Positions 57,861 to 64,000 of a DNA stretch of 64,000 nucleotides are shown one piece after another. Each line of letters starts with the position of its first letter. Position 1 is the stretch's first letter. The position numbers were made by a program, and so were the translations under genes. Where the stretch lies: contig NZ_DOEH01000022.1 in NCBI RefSeq assembly GCF_003533305.1, positions 1 to 64,000 on the forward strand. The letters are read 5' to 3'. The stretch comes from Providencia sp. (GTDB taxonomy: Bacteria > Pseudomonadota > Gammaproteobacteria > Enterobacterales > Enterobacteriaceae). The notes beneath the pieces are model-generated. The model was not told the origin of the DNA and did no database searches. It saw only the letters and a program-made list of their open reading frames with translations.

Positions 57861-58403
57861 ATGGAACAACAGACCGAGTTAGTTGAGTGGGTTGATATTG
57901 TCGATGATGACAATATGGTTATCGCTCAAGCGACACGCAGCCAGATGCGAGCCGAAAATTTGCGTCATCGTGCCACTTATATCGTGGTTCATGATGGTGC
58001 GGGTAAAATTTTGATTCAAAAACGAACTGATATCAAAGATTTTCACCCTGGCCTATTAGATGCAACAGCAGGGGGAGTGGTGACTCAAGGTGAGAACATA
58101 CTCGATTCTGCGAAACGTGAAGCAGAGGAAGAGCTCGGTATTGCTGCCGTTCCTTTTGCAGAGCATGGACATTTTTATTTTGAAGATGAAAATTGTCGTG
58201 TTTGGGGCGGGCTATTTAGTTGTGTTAGTCATGGCCCATTTGCGCTTCAAGAAACTGAAGTTGCTGAAGTTAGTTGGTTAACACCACAAGAAATCAGCGC
58301 ACGTTGTGATGAGTTTACCCCCGACTCGTTAAAAGCGCTTTCATTATGGTTAACACGAAATAATGAGTTTGAGAAAGCCATTAGTTGTGCTGAAAACTCA
58401 TAA
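57861..58403 (+). CDS. yfcD: Nudix hydrolase YfcD
   Basis: A 180-residue Nudix-fold hydrolase, the same length as E. coli YfcD. The Nudix box GX5EX7REUXEEXGU is present as [20 protein letters not shown] continuing ELGI (about residues 72-95). The N-terminal part [13 protein letters not shown] resembles isopentenyl-diphosphate isomerase-type Nudix proteins. The substrate is unknown. It is followed by a strong terminator and ends the part of the window colinear with E. coli. Confidence 0.94.
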   Translation: MEQQTELVEWVDIVDDDNMVIAQATRSQMRAENLRHRATYIVVHDGAGKILIQKRTDIKDFHPGLLDATAGGVVTQGENILDSAKREAEEELGIAAVPFAEHGHFYFEDENCRVWGGLFSCVSHGPFALQETEVAEVSWLTPQEISARCDEFTPDSLKALSLWLTRNNEFEKAISCAENS

Positions 58404-58424
58404 TCAAATAGTATTAAATCTCTC

Positions 58425-58457
58425 AAGGGCTAATATATTTAGCCCTTTTGCTTTTTT
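58425..58457 (+). terminator. factor-independent terminator after yfcD
   Basis: Perfect arms aagggcta and tagccctt enclose a 7-nt loop and are followed by ttgctttttt. Confidence 0.85.
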
Positions 58458-58631
58458 AGCGTAATTTCAACTCTCTAAGATGTCAGTTCTTTGACTAATA
58501 TATAACTATTGGTTATATCTAGCTTGCAGGTTATTCAATGTATTTATTTCAACTCAGGATATAATCCGCCTGTGCGTCACGTTTTGTAATTGCTTGATGT
58601 ATGAATAAAACTACTGGCTAAGAGAATAAAA

Positions 58632-59867
58632 ATGATAATTCATAAAGCAGATCTTTTGTTAAAACAACAACACCTCGAAAGTGTCACTTATAAAGCGCGT
58701 GAAATAATGAACCGCGATGGAATAGAAGCTTTGATCGCTACCGTGGGGGATAATTTTTATCACTTAACCGGTTTCGCAAGTTTCTTTATGTATACTTTTA
58801 GACAAACTGGCTCGGCTATTGCGGTTATTTTTCGTGATCCAGAGATTAAATCGCTTGTGATTATGAATGAATTTGAAGCATCAAGCTTGCAGCTTCAAAT
58901 GCCAAATACACATATTAAAACGTTTCCAATTTGGGTCGATGTTGATGATCCTTTTAATCCAGATAATGGCAAGGTTGTGAAAGCAAGACCGATTAACAGT
59001 CCTATCGAAACGGTTTTTACGTTACTAAAAGATGCGTTAACTGACGCTGGCGTATATGGGAAGCCTGTTGCGATTGAGCTAGGGCAAATCACACATACAG
59101 GTAAGATTTGGTTAGAGAAGATAATACCGAGTTTAAACCTTGTTGATTCATCTCCGCTATTTAATGAATTACGTATGATTAAAAGTGAGTGGGAAATTAA
59201 TCACCTCAGAAAAAGTGCACAAATTACTGAGGCAGGCATTGAAGCGGCGAGTAAATTAATTAAAGTGGGTTGTACTTCCGCACAACTAACGGCTGCATTT
59301 AAAGCTAAAGTGATGGAATACCCAGATACAAATTATAGTCGTTTTCACTTAATTTCGGTCGGAAGCGATTTTTCACCAAAATTATTACCTGATGATGTGC
59401 CTGCAAAAGAAGGTGATTTAGTTAAATTTGATTGTGGTGTTGATGTTGCCGGCTATGGTGCTGATATTGCGCGTACTTTTGTTGTTGGGAAGCCGAATGA
59501 AAAAGTCAGTCAAATATATCAAACTATATTGAAAGGTCATCAATATATGCTAAATCGTATCGCGCCTGGTGTGCTATTAAGCGACGTATTCAATGAAACG
59601 ATGGCATTAATTCGCTGCTCAGGGCTTCCTCATTATAATCGAGGGCATTTGGGGCATGGTGATGGTGTTTTTGTTGGTTTAGAAGAAGCGCCATTTGTCA
59701 GCGCTGCGACAACAGAAGTGTTTCGCGCTGGCATGGTGATGAGCCTTGAAACACCTTATTACGGTATTGGTGTAGGCGGCATAATGATTGAAGACATGCT
59801 ACTTATTACTGAAAATGGTGTGGAAATGTTAAGTCATTTACCTCGCGAATTAGTCTCTCTCGGGTGA
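58632..59867 (+). CDS. M24-family metallopeptidase (Xaa-Pro dipeptidase/creatinase fold)
   Basis: A 411-residue cytoplasmic pita-bread-fold hydrolase. The N-terminal creatinase-type domain covers about residues 20-170. The five metal ligands are all present: Asp in KFDCGVDVAG, Asp in GADIARTF, His in HLGHGDGVF, Glu in SLETPYYGIG and Glu in IMIEDMLLI. Family reactions include cleavage of Xaa-Pro dipeptides and hydrolysis of creatine or ectoine; the substrate cannot be fixed from sequence. It is the first gene of an operon with a small DUF3311 protein and a sodium symporter, suggesting import and hydrolysis of one compound. Confidence 0.85.
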   Translation: MIIHKADLLLKQQHLESVTYKAREIMNRDGIEALIATVGDNFYHLTGFASFFMYTFRQTGSAIAVIFRDPEIKSLVIMNEFEASSLQLQMPNTHIKTFPIWVDVDDPFNPDNGKVVKARPINSPIETVFTLLKDALTDAGVYGKPVAIELGQITHTGKIWLEKIIPSLNLVDSSPLFNELRMIKSEWEINHLRKSAQITEAGIEAASKLIKVGCTSAQLTAAFKAKVMEYPDTNYSRFHLISVGSDFSPKLLPDDVPAKEGDLVKFDCGVDVAGYGADIARTFVVGKPNEKVSQIYQTILKGHQYMLNRIAPGVLLSDVFNETMALIRCSGLPHYNRGHLGHGDGVFVGLEEAPFVSAATTEVFRAGMVMSLETPYYGIGVGGIMIEDMLLITENGVEMLSHLPRELVSLG

Positions 59868-59887
59868 GTTGAAGAAGGAATTTTTCT

Positions 59888-60085
59888 ATGAAATGGTATC
59901 ACTATTTAGTTATTTTCCCGATCTTGGCATTAACGCTAGGTATTTATTACGCCAATCGGGTTGAACCTTTTGTTATGGGGCTTCCGTTCCTTATGTTTTG
60001 GATTGTAACATGGGTTGTTATCACTGTATTTATCATGTTGCTAATCAATATATTAGATAACAAAACAACTAAGGAAACGCCATGA
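59888..60085 (+). CDS. DUF3311 small membrane protein, symporter partner
   Basis: A 65-residue protein with two hydrophobic helices (YHYLVIFPILALTLGIYYA and MFWIVTWVVITVFIMLLI) joined by NRVEPFVMGLPF, the core of DUF3311. Such proteins are regularly encoded just before sodium:solute symporters and probably assist them. Here it overlaps the symporter gene by 4 bases (ATGA) and follows the M24 peptidase by 20 bases with an aagga ribosome site. Confidence 0.85.
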   Translation: MKWYHYLVIFPILALTLGIYYANRVEPFVMGLPFLMFWIVTWVVITVFIMLLINILDNKTTKETP

Positions 60086-61524
60086 GTTCTGCGCTTATTG
60101 TCATTATTGCGTTTTTCGTTTTTAGTATTTATTTAGCCATTCGAGCAAAAAAAGGCAAAACGATGGACCACGAAGGGTGGTCTGTGGGGAGCCGTAGCTA
60201 TGGCGCCTTATTAGTTTTTTTGCTAAGTGCAGGGGAAATTTATACTACATTTACTTTTTTAGGTGGTAGTGGTTGGGCATATGGTAAAGGGCCTGCAATT
60301 TTATATACCTTGGCTGTTAATGCGTTTATGGGGATATTTCTTTATTGGGTTCATCCTCGAATTTGGCGCTTTGCAAAAGATCATGATGTTAGAACGATTT
60401 CTGATTTGTTTGCCGCTAAATATAAAAGTCAGGGATTAGGGCTGCTCATTAGTTTAATATCAATTGCAGCAATGGTACCTTTGTTTGTTTTACAGTTAAA
60501 AGGGTTAGGGATTATCGTTTCCCAAGCGTCCTATGGGGCAATACCTGCGGATATGGCAATCTGGATTGGTATTATTGCTGTGACCTTATTTGTAATGATT
60601 TCGGGTATTCATGGTTCTGCATGGACATCTGCGTTAAAAGATTTAATGATTTTGGTTGTGGTTATTTTTATCGGTATTTATATCCCACTGCATTATTACG
60701 GAAGCTTTGGTGATATGTTTAAAGCGATAGATACAGCAATGCCGAATTATTTGACCTTTGCTGAAACGGGTTTAAACATACCTTGGTATATATCCACAAT
60801 ATTCCTATCTGTTATTGCTTATTTTTGTTGGCCTCATTATATGGCCGCAGTATTTACCGCCAAAGATGAAAAATCATTAAAACGTAATAGTATTTTAATT
60901 CCAGCATATAGTTTAATTATGTTATTTGCTTTCTTTGTTGGTTATGCAGCGATATTGCAGATCCCACATCTTGAAGGCTCGATGGTCGATTTATCATTAT
61001 TTGAAATCTCGAAATCCACCTTTTCGCCACTCATAGTTGGATTTATTGGTGCAGCAGGTATGTTGACTGCACTCGTACCTGGTTCAATGTTGCTATTAAC
61101 TACGTCCAATATGCTTGCAGGTGTGGTGCAAAAGGCATTGAATGTCAGTGAAGAAAAGCGCCAGTCAGGAATTTATGCACGTTATATGGTGCCTTTTGTT
61201 GCACTGGTTAGCTTGTATTTTATTTTCCACAGTAATGATACTTTAGTCGCTATTATGTTGCTTGGTGTGAATATTGTGGCTCAATTCTTTCCTGCATTAT
61301 TGATGAGCTTCAAACAACGTAATCCAATGACTCCAATGGGTGCAATTACAGGTATTCTCGCGGGAGTGATTTTCCTTGCGGTAACCTATATAGAACACAT
61401 TTCATTATCACAGCTGTTCCCATGGTTGGGTAATGGACTGAACTTTATGAATATCGGTATTGCTGCCTTTATTTTAAATATTGTGATTGCAACAGTAGTT
61501 TCATTATTTACACAAAAGAAATAG
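60082..61524 (+). CDS. sodium:solute symporter (SSS family)
   Basis: A 480-residue symporter with about thirteen hydrophobic segments. FLGGSGWAYGKGPAILYTLA (about residues 59-78), the WPHYMAAVFTAKDEKSLKR loop and GAAGMLTALVPGSMLLLTTS carry the SSS-type features, including the serine/threonine-rich sodium site. The substrate is unknown; partners in this family include amino acids, urea, pantothenate and small acids. It is translationally coupled to DUF3311 and cotranscribed with the M24 peptidase, so a peptide or amino acid derivative is a reasonable guess. A terminator follows at 61553. Confidence 0.9.
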   Translation: MSSALIVIIAFFVFSIYLAIRAKKGKTMDHEGWSVGSRSYGALLVFLLSAGEIYTTFTFLGGSGWAYGKGPAILYTLAVNAFMGIFLYWVHPRIWRFAKDHDVRTISDLFAAKYKSQGLGLLISLISIAAMVPLFVLQLKGLGIIVSQASYGAIPADMAIWIGIIAVTLFVMISGIHGSAWTSALKDLMILVVVIFIGIYIPLHYYGSFGDMFKAIDTAMPNYLTFAETGLNIPWYISTIFLSVIAYFCWPHYMAAVFTAKDEKSLKRNSILIPAYSLIMLFAFFVGYAAILQIPHLEGSMVDLSLFEISKSTFSPLIVGFIGAAGMLTALVPGSMLLLTTSNMLAGVVQKALNVSEEKRQSGIYARYMVPFVALVSLYFIFHSNDTLVAIMLLGVNIVAQFFPALLMSFKQRNPMTPMGAITGILAGVIFLAVTYIEHISLSQLFPWLGNGLNFMNIGIAAFILNIVIATVVSLFTQKK

Positions 61525-61552
61525 TAAGTGTAAATTAATGATGAGTTAAATT

Positions 61553-61595
61553 AAATGCCAAGTAGTGAAGTTACTTGGCATTTTTATTTTTTTTC
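61553..61595 (+). terminator. factor-independent terminator after the symporter gene
   Basis: Perfect arms aaatgccaagta and tacttggcattt enclose a 7-nt loop, followed by T-rich sequence (tttttattttttttc overall). Confidence 0.93.
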
Positions 61596-61831
61596 TATGG
61601 TTGCTTGTTATTCATTTTTTACTTTTTTAAAAAAATTAACGAATAAAAAATAGATGTAATGCTTAAAGATTGTTAGAGTCGTTATCTTGTAAAGTATCTG
61701 TTAATCCCTATTATGATTTGTGTTGGTTATAACATTCTATTGTTATGGCTTTAAAAATATTAATCATCAGAACTAAATTATTTAAATTAATTTAGAGTTT
61801 GAATTGTTACATCAAATTAATGGGGCTTAAT

Positions 61832-63190
61832 ATGTTAGAAAATGAATCCGTTGAATTACTAAAGAATCAGAAAGGAATAGATAAATGTCCGCCAGATAAA
61901 TTGGCTCTTTATACAAATGTTGATTATAACAATTCGGAGATTGGGGATATTTTATTAATATCACCAGATATTCAACTTGATCAAGAAGAACTTGAATCAT
62001 ATGGATTTGATGTTGGACAACATGATGGTGTTTCCTGCGTAGTCAATAATATGAATCAAGCAGCCTCATTGGTTGCTGGCCTTAATCTTGATGGTGATAT
62101 ATTAAATGTGCCTGCAATGTCATCTATTCCGTCGCTGGTCCCTCAGGGATGGAATGATTTAACTCGTTCTGTTGTTTCTGCGCCTGTTGCATTAGTCACG
62201 TTAGAAATATCTTCAGAAAGCCCACTGAATGTTATATTAGGTCAGGAAAATAATATTGAGCTTAATATAGAAAATAAAAGCAGCATCACCGTTCCTGGCG
62301 TTACATTAGAAGTTACCGTAAAAAATAATGATCTGATTACCGTCGTTTCCTATCCTGAAATTATTGATCTTCCAGGAAGCGAAATAACAACAATACCTGT
62401 GTCTCTCAAAGGAAATAAAACAGGTGAAACAACTCTGAGTGTTCGAATTTATACACCAATTGGTTTTATTAATCAGGGAAGTAATACCTATGATGTGAAT
62501 GCTGAAGTTAAAGGTGTCATTACATTAAAATTGACACTGGATAAACAAATTGTTTTATTAACCGGAGAAACAAAATCAGTTCCGCTGAAAATAACAAATC
62601 AAAGTAATGTGACCATTAATGGTTTAATTGTTGGCGCAACATCAGGCAATGATGCAATTATGACTGTGGGTGAATTTAATTCGCCGGTTGATATATATCA
62701 GAATGACTCAGTCGTTATTGATATACCTTTGAATGCAAATTCATCAGCAACGGGTACTACAAATCTGGTATGCAGTTTGACTCCACCAGCCGGTTATGAA
62801 AATGAAGGTGATAATAATATTACTTCAACGGTTACTGTAACAGCGGAAAGAGAATTAGAAGTATTACAGGAGTTCCAAGCAAGTTGGGCAGGGGAAGGTG
62901 GTTACTTATATAGCTATATGTTGACTTTAAAATCACAGAATACCAGAGTCAATAAGTGGGAGCTTAGTTTTCAGCTACCTTCAGGTGCAGTTGTTTCTGA
63001 AAATTGGTATGAAAGTCAGAAAAATTGGTTAACAAAGGTCGAGGTCGACGGAAATGTTATATTAAGCAATACTACTGGACATACTATTGACCCTGGAGTT
63101 GATCTTCCACTGCAAATTCAGTTGGTTTATCCTGACCAATCTGAATATTATAAATATATTTACAGCCTATCTCTTCGCCAGATTCAATAA
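61832..63190 (+). CDS. leaderless protein with Ig-like repeats and a cellulose-binding-like C-terminus
   Basis: About 452 residues with no signal peptide or membrane helix. Residues 1-110 are an unrecognised acidic region. Two beta-sandwich repeats follow, each with a structure like CARDB/NEW3 domains: one begins LNVILGQENNIELNIENKS and ends at about residue 228, the next begins IVLLTGETKSVPLKITNQS. Both carry a similar TPIGFINQG/TPPAGYENEG loop. The last 100 residues (NKWELSFQLPSGAVVSENWY, NVILSNTTGHTIDPG) resemble a family 2 carbohydrate-binding fold. ATG 61832 has gggg upstream; a TTG at 61799 is possible. The gene stands alone, and its role is unknown. Confidence 0.7.
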   Translation: MLENESVELLKNQKGIDKCPPDKLALYTNVDYNNSEIGDILLISPDIQLDQEELESYGFDVGQHDGVSCVVNNMNQAASLVAGLNLDGDILNVPAMSSIPSLVPQGWNDLTRSVVSAPVALVTLEISSESPLNVILGQENNIELNIENKSSITVPGVTLEVTVKNNDLITVVSYPEIIDLPGSEITTIPVSLKGNKTGETTLSVRIYTPIGFINQGSNTYDVNAEVKGVITLKLTLDKQIVLLTGETKSVPLKITNQSNVTINGLIVGATSGNDAIMTVGEFNSPVDIYQNDSVVIDIPLNANSSATGTTNLVCSLTPPAGYENEGDNNITSTVTVTAERELEVLQEFQASWAGEGGYLYSYMLTLKSQNTRVNKWELSFQLPSGAVVSENWYESQKNWLTKVEVDGNVILSNTTGHTIDPGVDLPLQIQLVYPDQSEYYKYIYSLSLRQIQ

Positions 63191-63203
63191 TAGATCCTAG
63201 TTT

Positions 63204-63237
63204 ATAAAATGCATCATTGTTAAGTGATGCATTTTAT
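63204..63237. terminator. shared terminator hairpin
   Basis: Perfect arms ataaaatgcatca and tgatgcattttat enclose an 8-nt loop between the CBM-like gene and the convergent transporter gene, with T-rich flanks on both strands. Confidence 0.85.
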
Positions 63238-63250
63238 ATTTTGTGAATAA

Positions 63251-63721
63251 TTATTTGCGTGAAAATTGGACAAATAAAACACCTACGATGACAAAGGCGA
63301 TGCCCAAAATTTTGCTAACAGGAATGGGGTTTTGAGGCATACCAAACCAGCCGAATTGTTCAATTAAAGCCGAAATCATTAACTGCCCCGCAATCACCAT
63401 CACAAAAAATGTCGTACTACCAATTTTAGGTACCAATATTAAGGCTGAGGTGAGATAAAGCATTCCCGCAATACCGCCAAACCAAATCCAGATAGGTTGA
63501 CTTAATAGCTCAAGCGTAAAGTTTGGTTTAGGAACTTTAAAAATAAATAGCAGTGGAATTAATACAATGATACTGACTAATAGTGAAATTGCACTGGCCC
63601 ATAATGGATGACCTAAATGACGGGCTAGAATAGCATTACTGGCGGCTTGAATAGGTACGACGGCACCGGCAAAAAGCGCCATAGAAATCAATAAAATCCC
63701 TGAAATAGAAAGTGTAGACAT
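63251..63721 (-). CDS. DMT-family transporter, YdcZ/DUF606 type
   Basis: A 156-residue inner-membrane protein with five hydrophobic segments, one half of a usual ten-helix transporter. ALFAGAVVPIQAASNAILAR and HPLWASAISLLVS are typical of DUF606, and VIAGQLMISALIEQFGWFG lies near the end. It probably acts as a homodimer or pair. The substrate is unknown. ATG 63721 has gagg five bases upstream; the frame opens as far back as 63826. It is divergent from a LysR regulator, the likely controller. Confidence 0.85.
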   Translation of the reverse strand: MSTLSISGILLISMALFAGAVVPIQAASNAILARHLGHPLWASAISLLVSIIVLIPLLFIFKVPKPNFTLELLSQPIWIWFGGIAGMLYLTSALILVPKIGSTTFFVMVIAGQLMISALIEQFGWFGMPQNPIPVSKILGIAFVIVGVLFVQFSRK

Positions 63722-63824
63722 CATTACCTCACGGTTAACAGTTAACCAAATTTGATTTACTATAAGGGTAATGAGTTGGGTGCCTATTGGGAAATGAACA
63801 ATTTTATAAGGTACTATTCGCCAC

Positions 63825-64000
63825 ATGAATAACTTAAGAAGACTAGATTTAAATCAATTAGTGACTTTGCAAGCTCTATTGAGTGAGCGTCATGTGAGTC
63901 GTGCTGCGGAAGCGTTACATAAAAGTCAGCCTGCGGTGAGTCACACGTTGAATCAGCTTAGGGAGTTATTTCAAGATCCGCTGCTAATTCGTCAACAAGG
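63825..64000 (+). CDS. LysR-family regulator, N-terminal part (cut by the window edge)
   Basis: ATG 63825 opens a frame running off the right edge. The 58 visible residues are the start of a LysR winged helix: RRLDLNQLVTLQALLSERHV, then SRAAEALHKSQPAVSHTLNQ and LRELFQDPLLIRQQG. The effector domain is outside the window. It is divergent from the DUF606 transporter gene, the common arrangement for LysR regulators and their targets. Confidence 0.88.
   Translation, partial: MNNLRRLDLNQLVTLQALLSERHVSRAAEALHKSQPAVSHTLNQLRELFQDPLLIRQQ

Overview
This is an AT-rich chromosomal segment of an enterobacterium. The conserved backbone has the same gene order as the E. coli argW to yfcD region: argW-mlaA-fadL-yfcZ-fadI-fadJ-sixA-smrB-prmB-aroC-yfcA-epmC-yfcL-mnmC-fabB-pdxB-usg-truA-dedA-accD-folC-dedD-cvpA-purF-ubiX-yfcH-yfcD. 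Low GC, a MrpJ-like small HTH regulator and a hut cluster at this place suggest Morganellaceae, most likely Providencia. The family is an inference from sequence feel and gene order; the genus is not proven.

Layout. 1-360: end of a tRNA-Lys array, followed by two decayed tRNA-like repeat units. 360-1960: AT-rich, almost empty DNA with one XRE/MrpJ-like regulator. 1961-3685: NhaP2-type cation/proton antiporter. 4100-9420: a MetNIQ-type importer (ATPase, permease and a divergent lipoprotein receptor) coupled to an FMO-like flavoprotein and a carboxymuconolactone decarboxylase/AhpD-like protein, which looks like an uptake-plus-oxidation unit for a small, possibly sulfur-containing, compound. 9800-11870: a cyclase-family hydrolase convergent with an SLC13/ArsB-like permease. 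11900-16213: the mannitol operon mtlA-mtlD-mtlR, with four regularly spaced CRP-like sites and a long G tract upstream. 16400-18800: a GNAT enzyme, a leaderless beta-helix protein and a small lipoprotein. 19046-19347: tRNA-Arg(CCT) with what looks like the remnant of a P4-type integrase at its 3' side.

20092-27499 carries mlaA and the fatty-acid uptake and beta-oxidation genes fadL, fadI and fadJ, with FadR-like operators in front of fadL and fadI, then sixA and smrB. 28313-35785 is a complete histidine utilisation set (hutI, hutC, hutU, hutH and a ProY/HutT-like permease) that sits between smrB and prmB, which are neighbours in E. coli. One 12-bp HutC-like operator occurs in front of hutI and again, in reverse orientation, in front of hutU.

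35987-44356 holds prmB, aroC, yfcA, epmC, yfcL, a GNAT enzyme, mnmC and fabB (with adjacent FadR and FabR sites). 44865-46699 is an EamA exporter/AraC regulator pair. 46782-56600 is a long housekeeping run for pyridoxal, tRNA modification, fatty acid, folate, cell division and purine synthesis. 56617-58403 holds yfcH and yfcD. 58632-61524 is an M24 metallopeptidase/DUF3311/sodium symporter operon, 61832-63190 an unusual leaderless protein with Ig-like repeats and a cellulose-binding-like C-terminus, and the window ends with a DUF606 transporter divergent from a LysR regulator cut by the edge.

No CRISPR array, intact prophage, transposase or rRNA was seen. The most unusual items are the MetNIQ/flavoprotein/CMD cluster, the leaderless Ig/CBM-like protein, the integrase scar at argW, and the geometry of the mtl and hut control regions.
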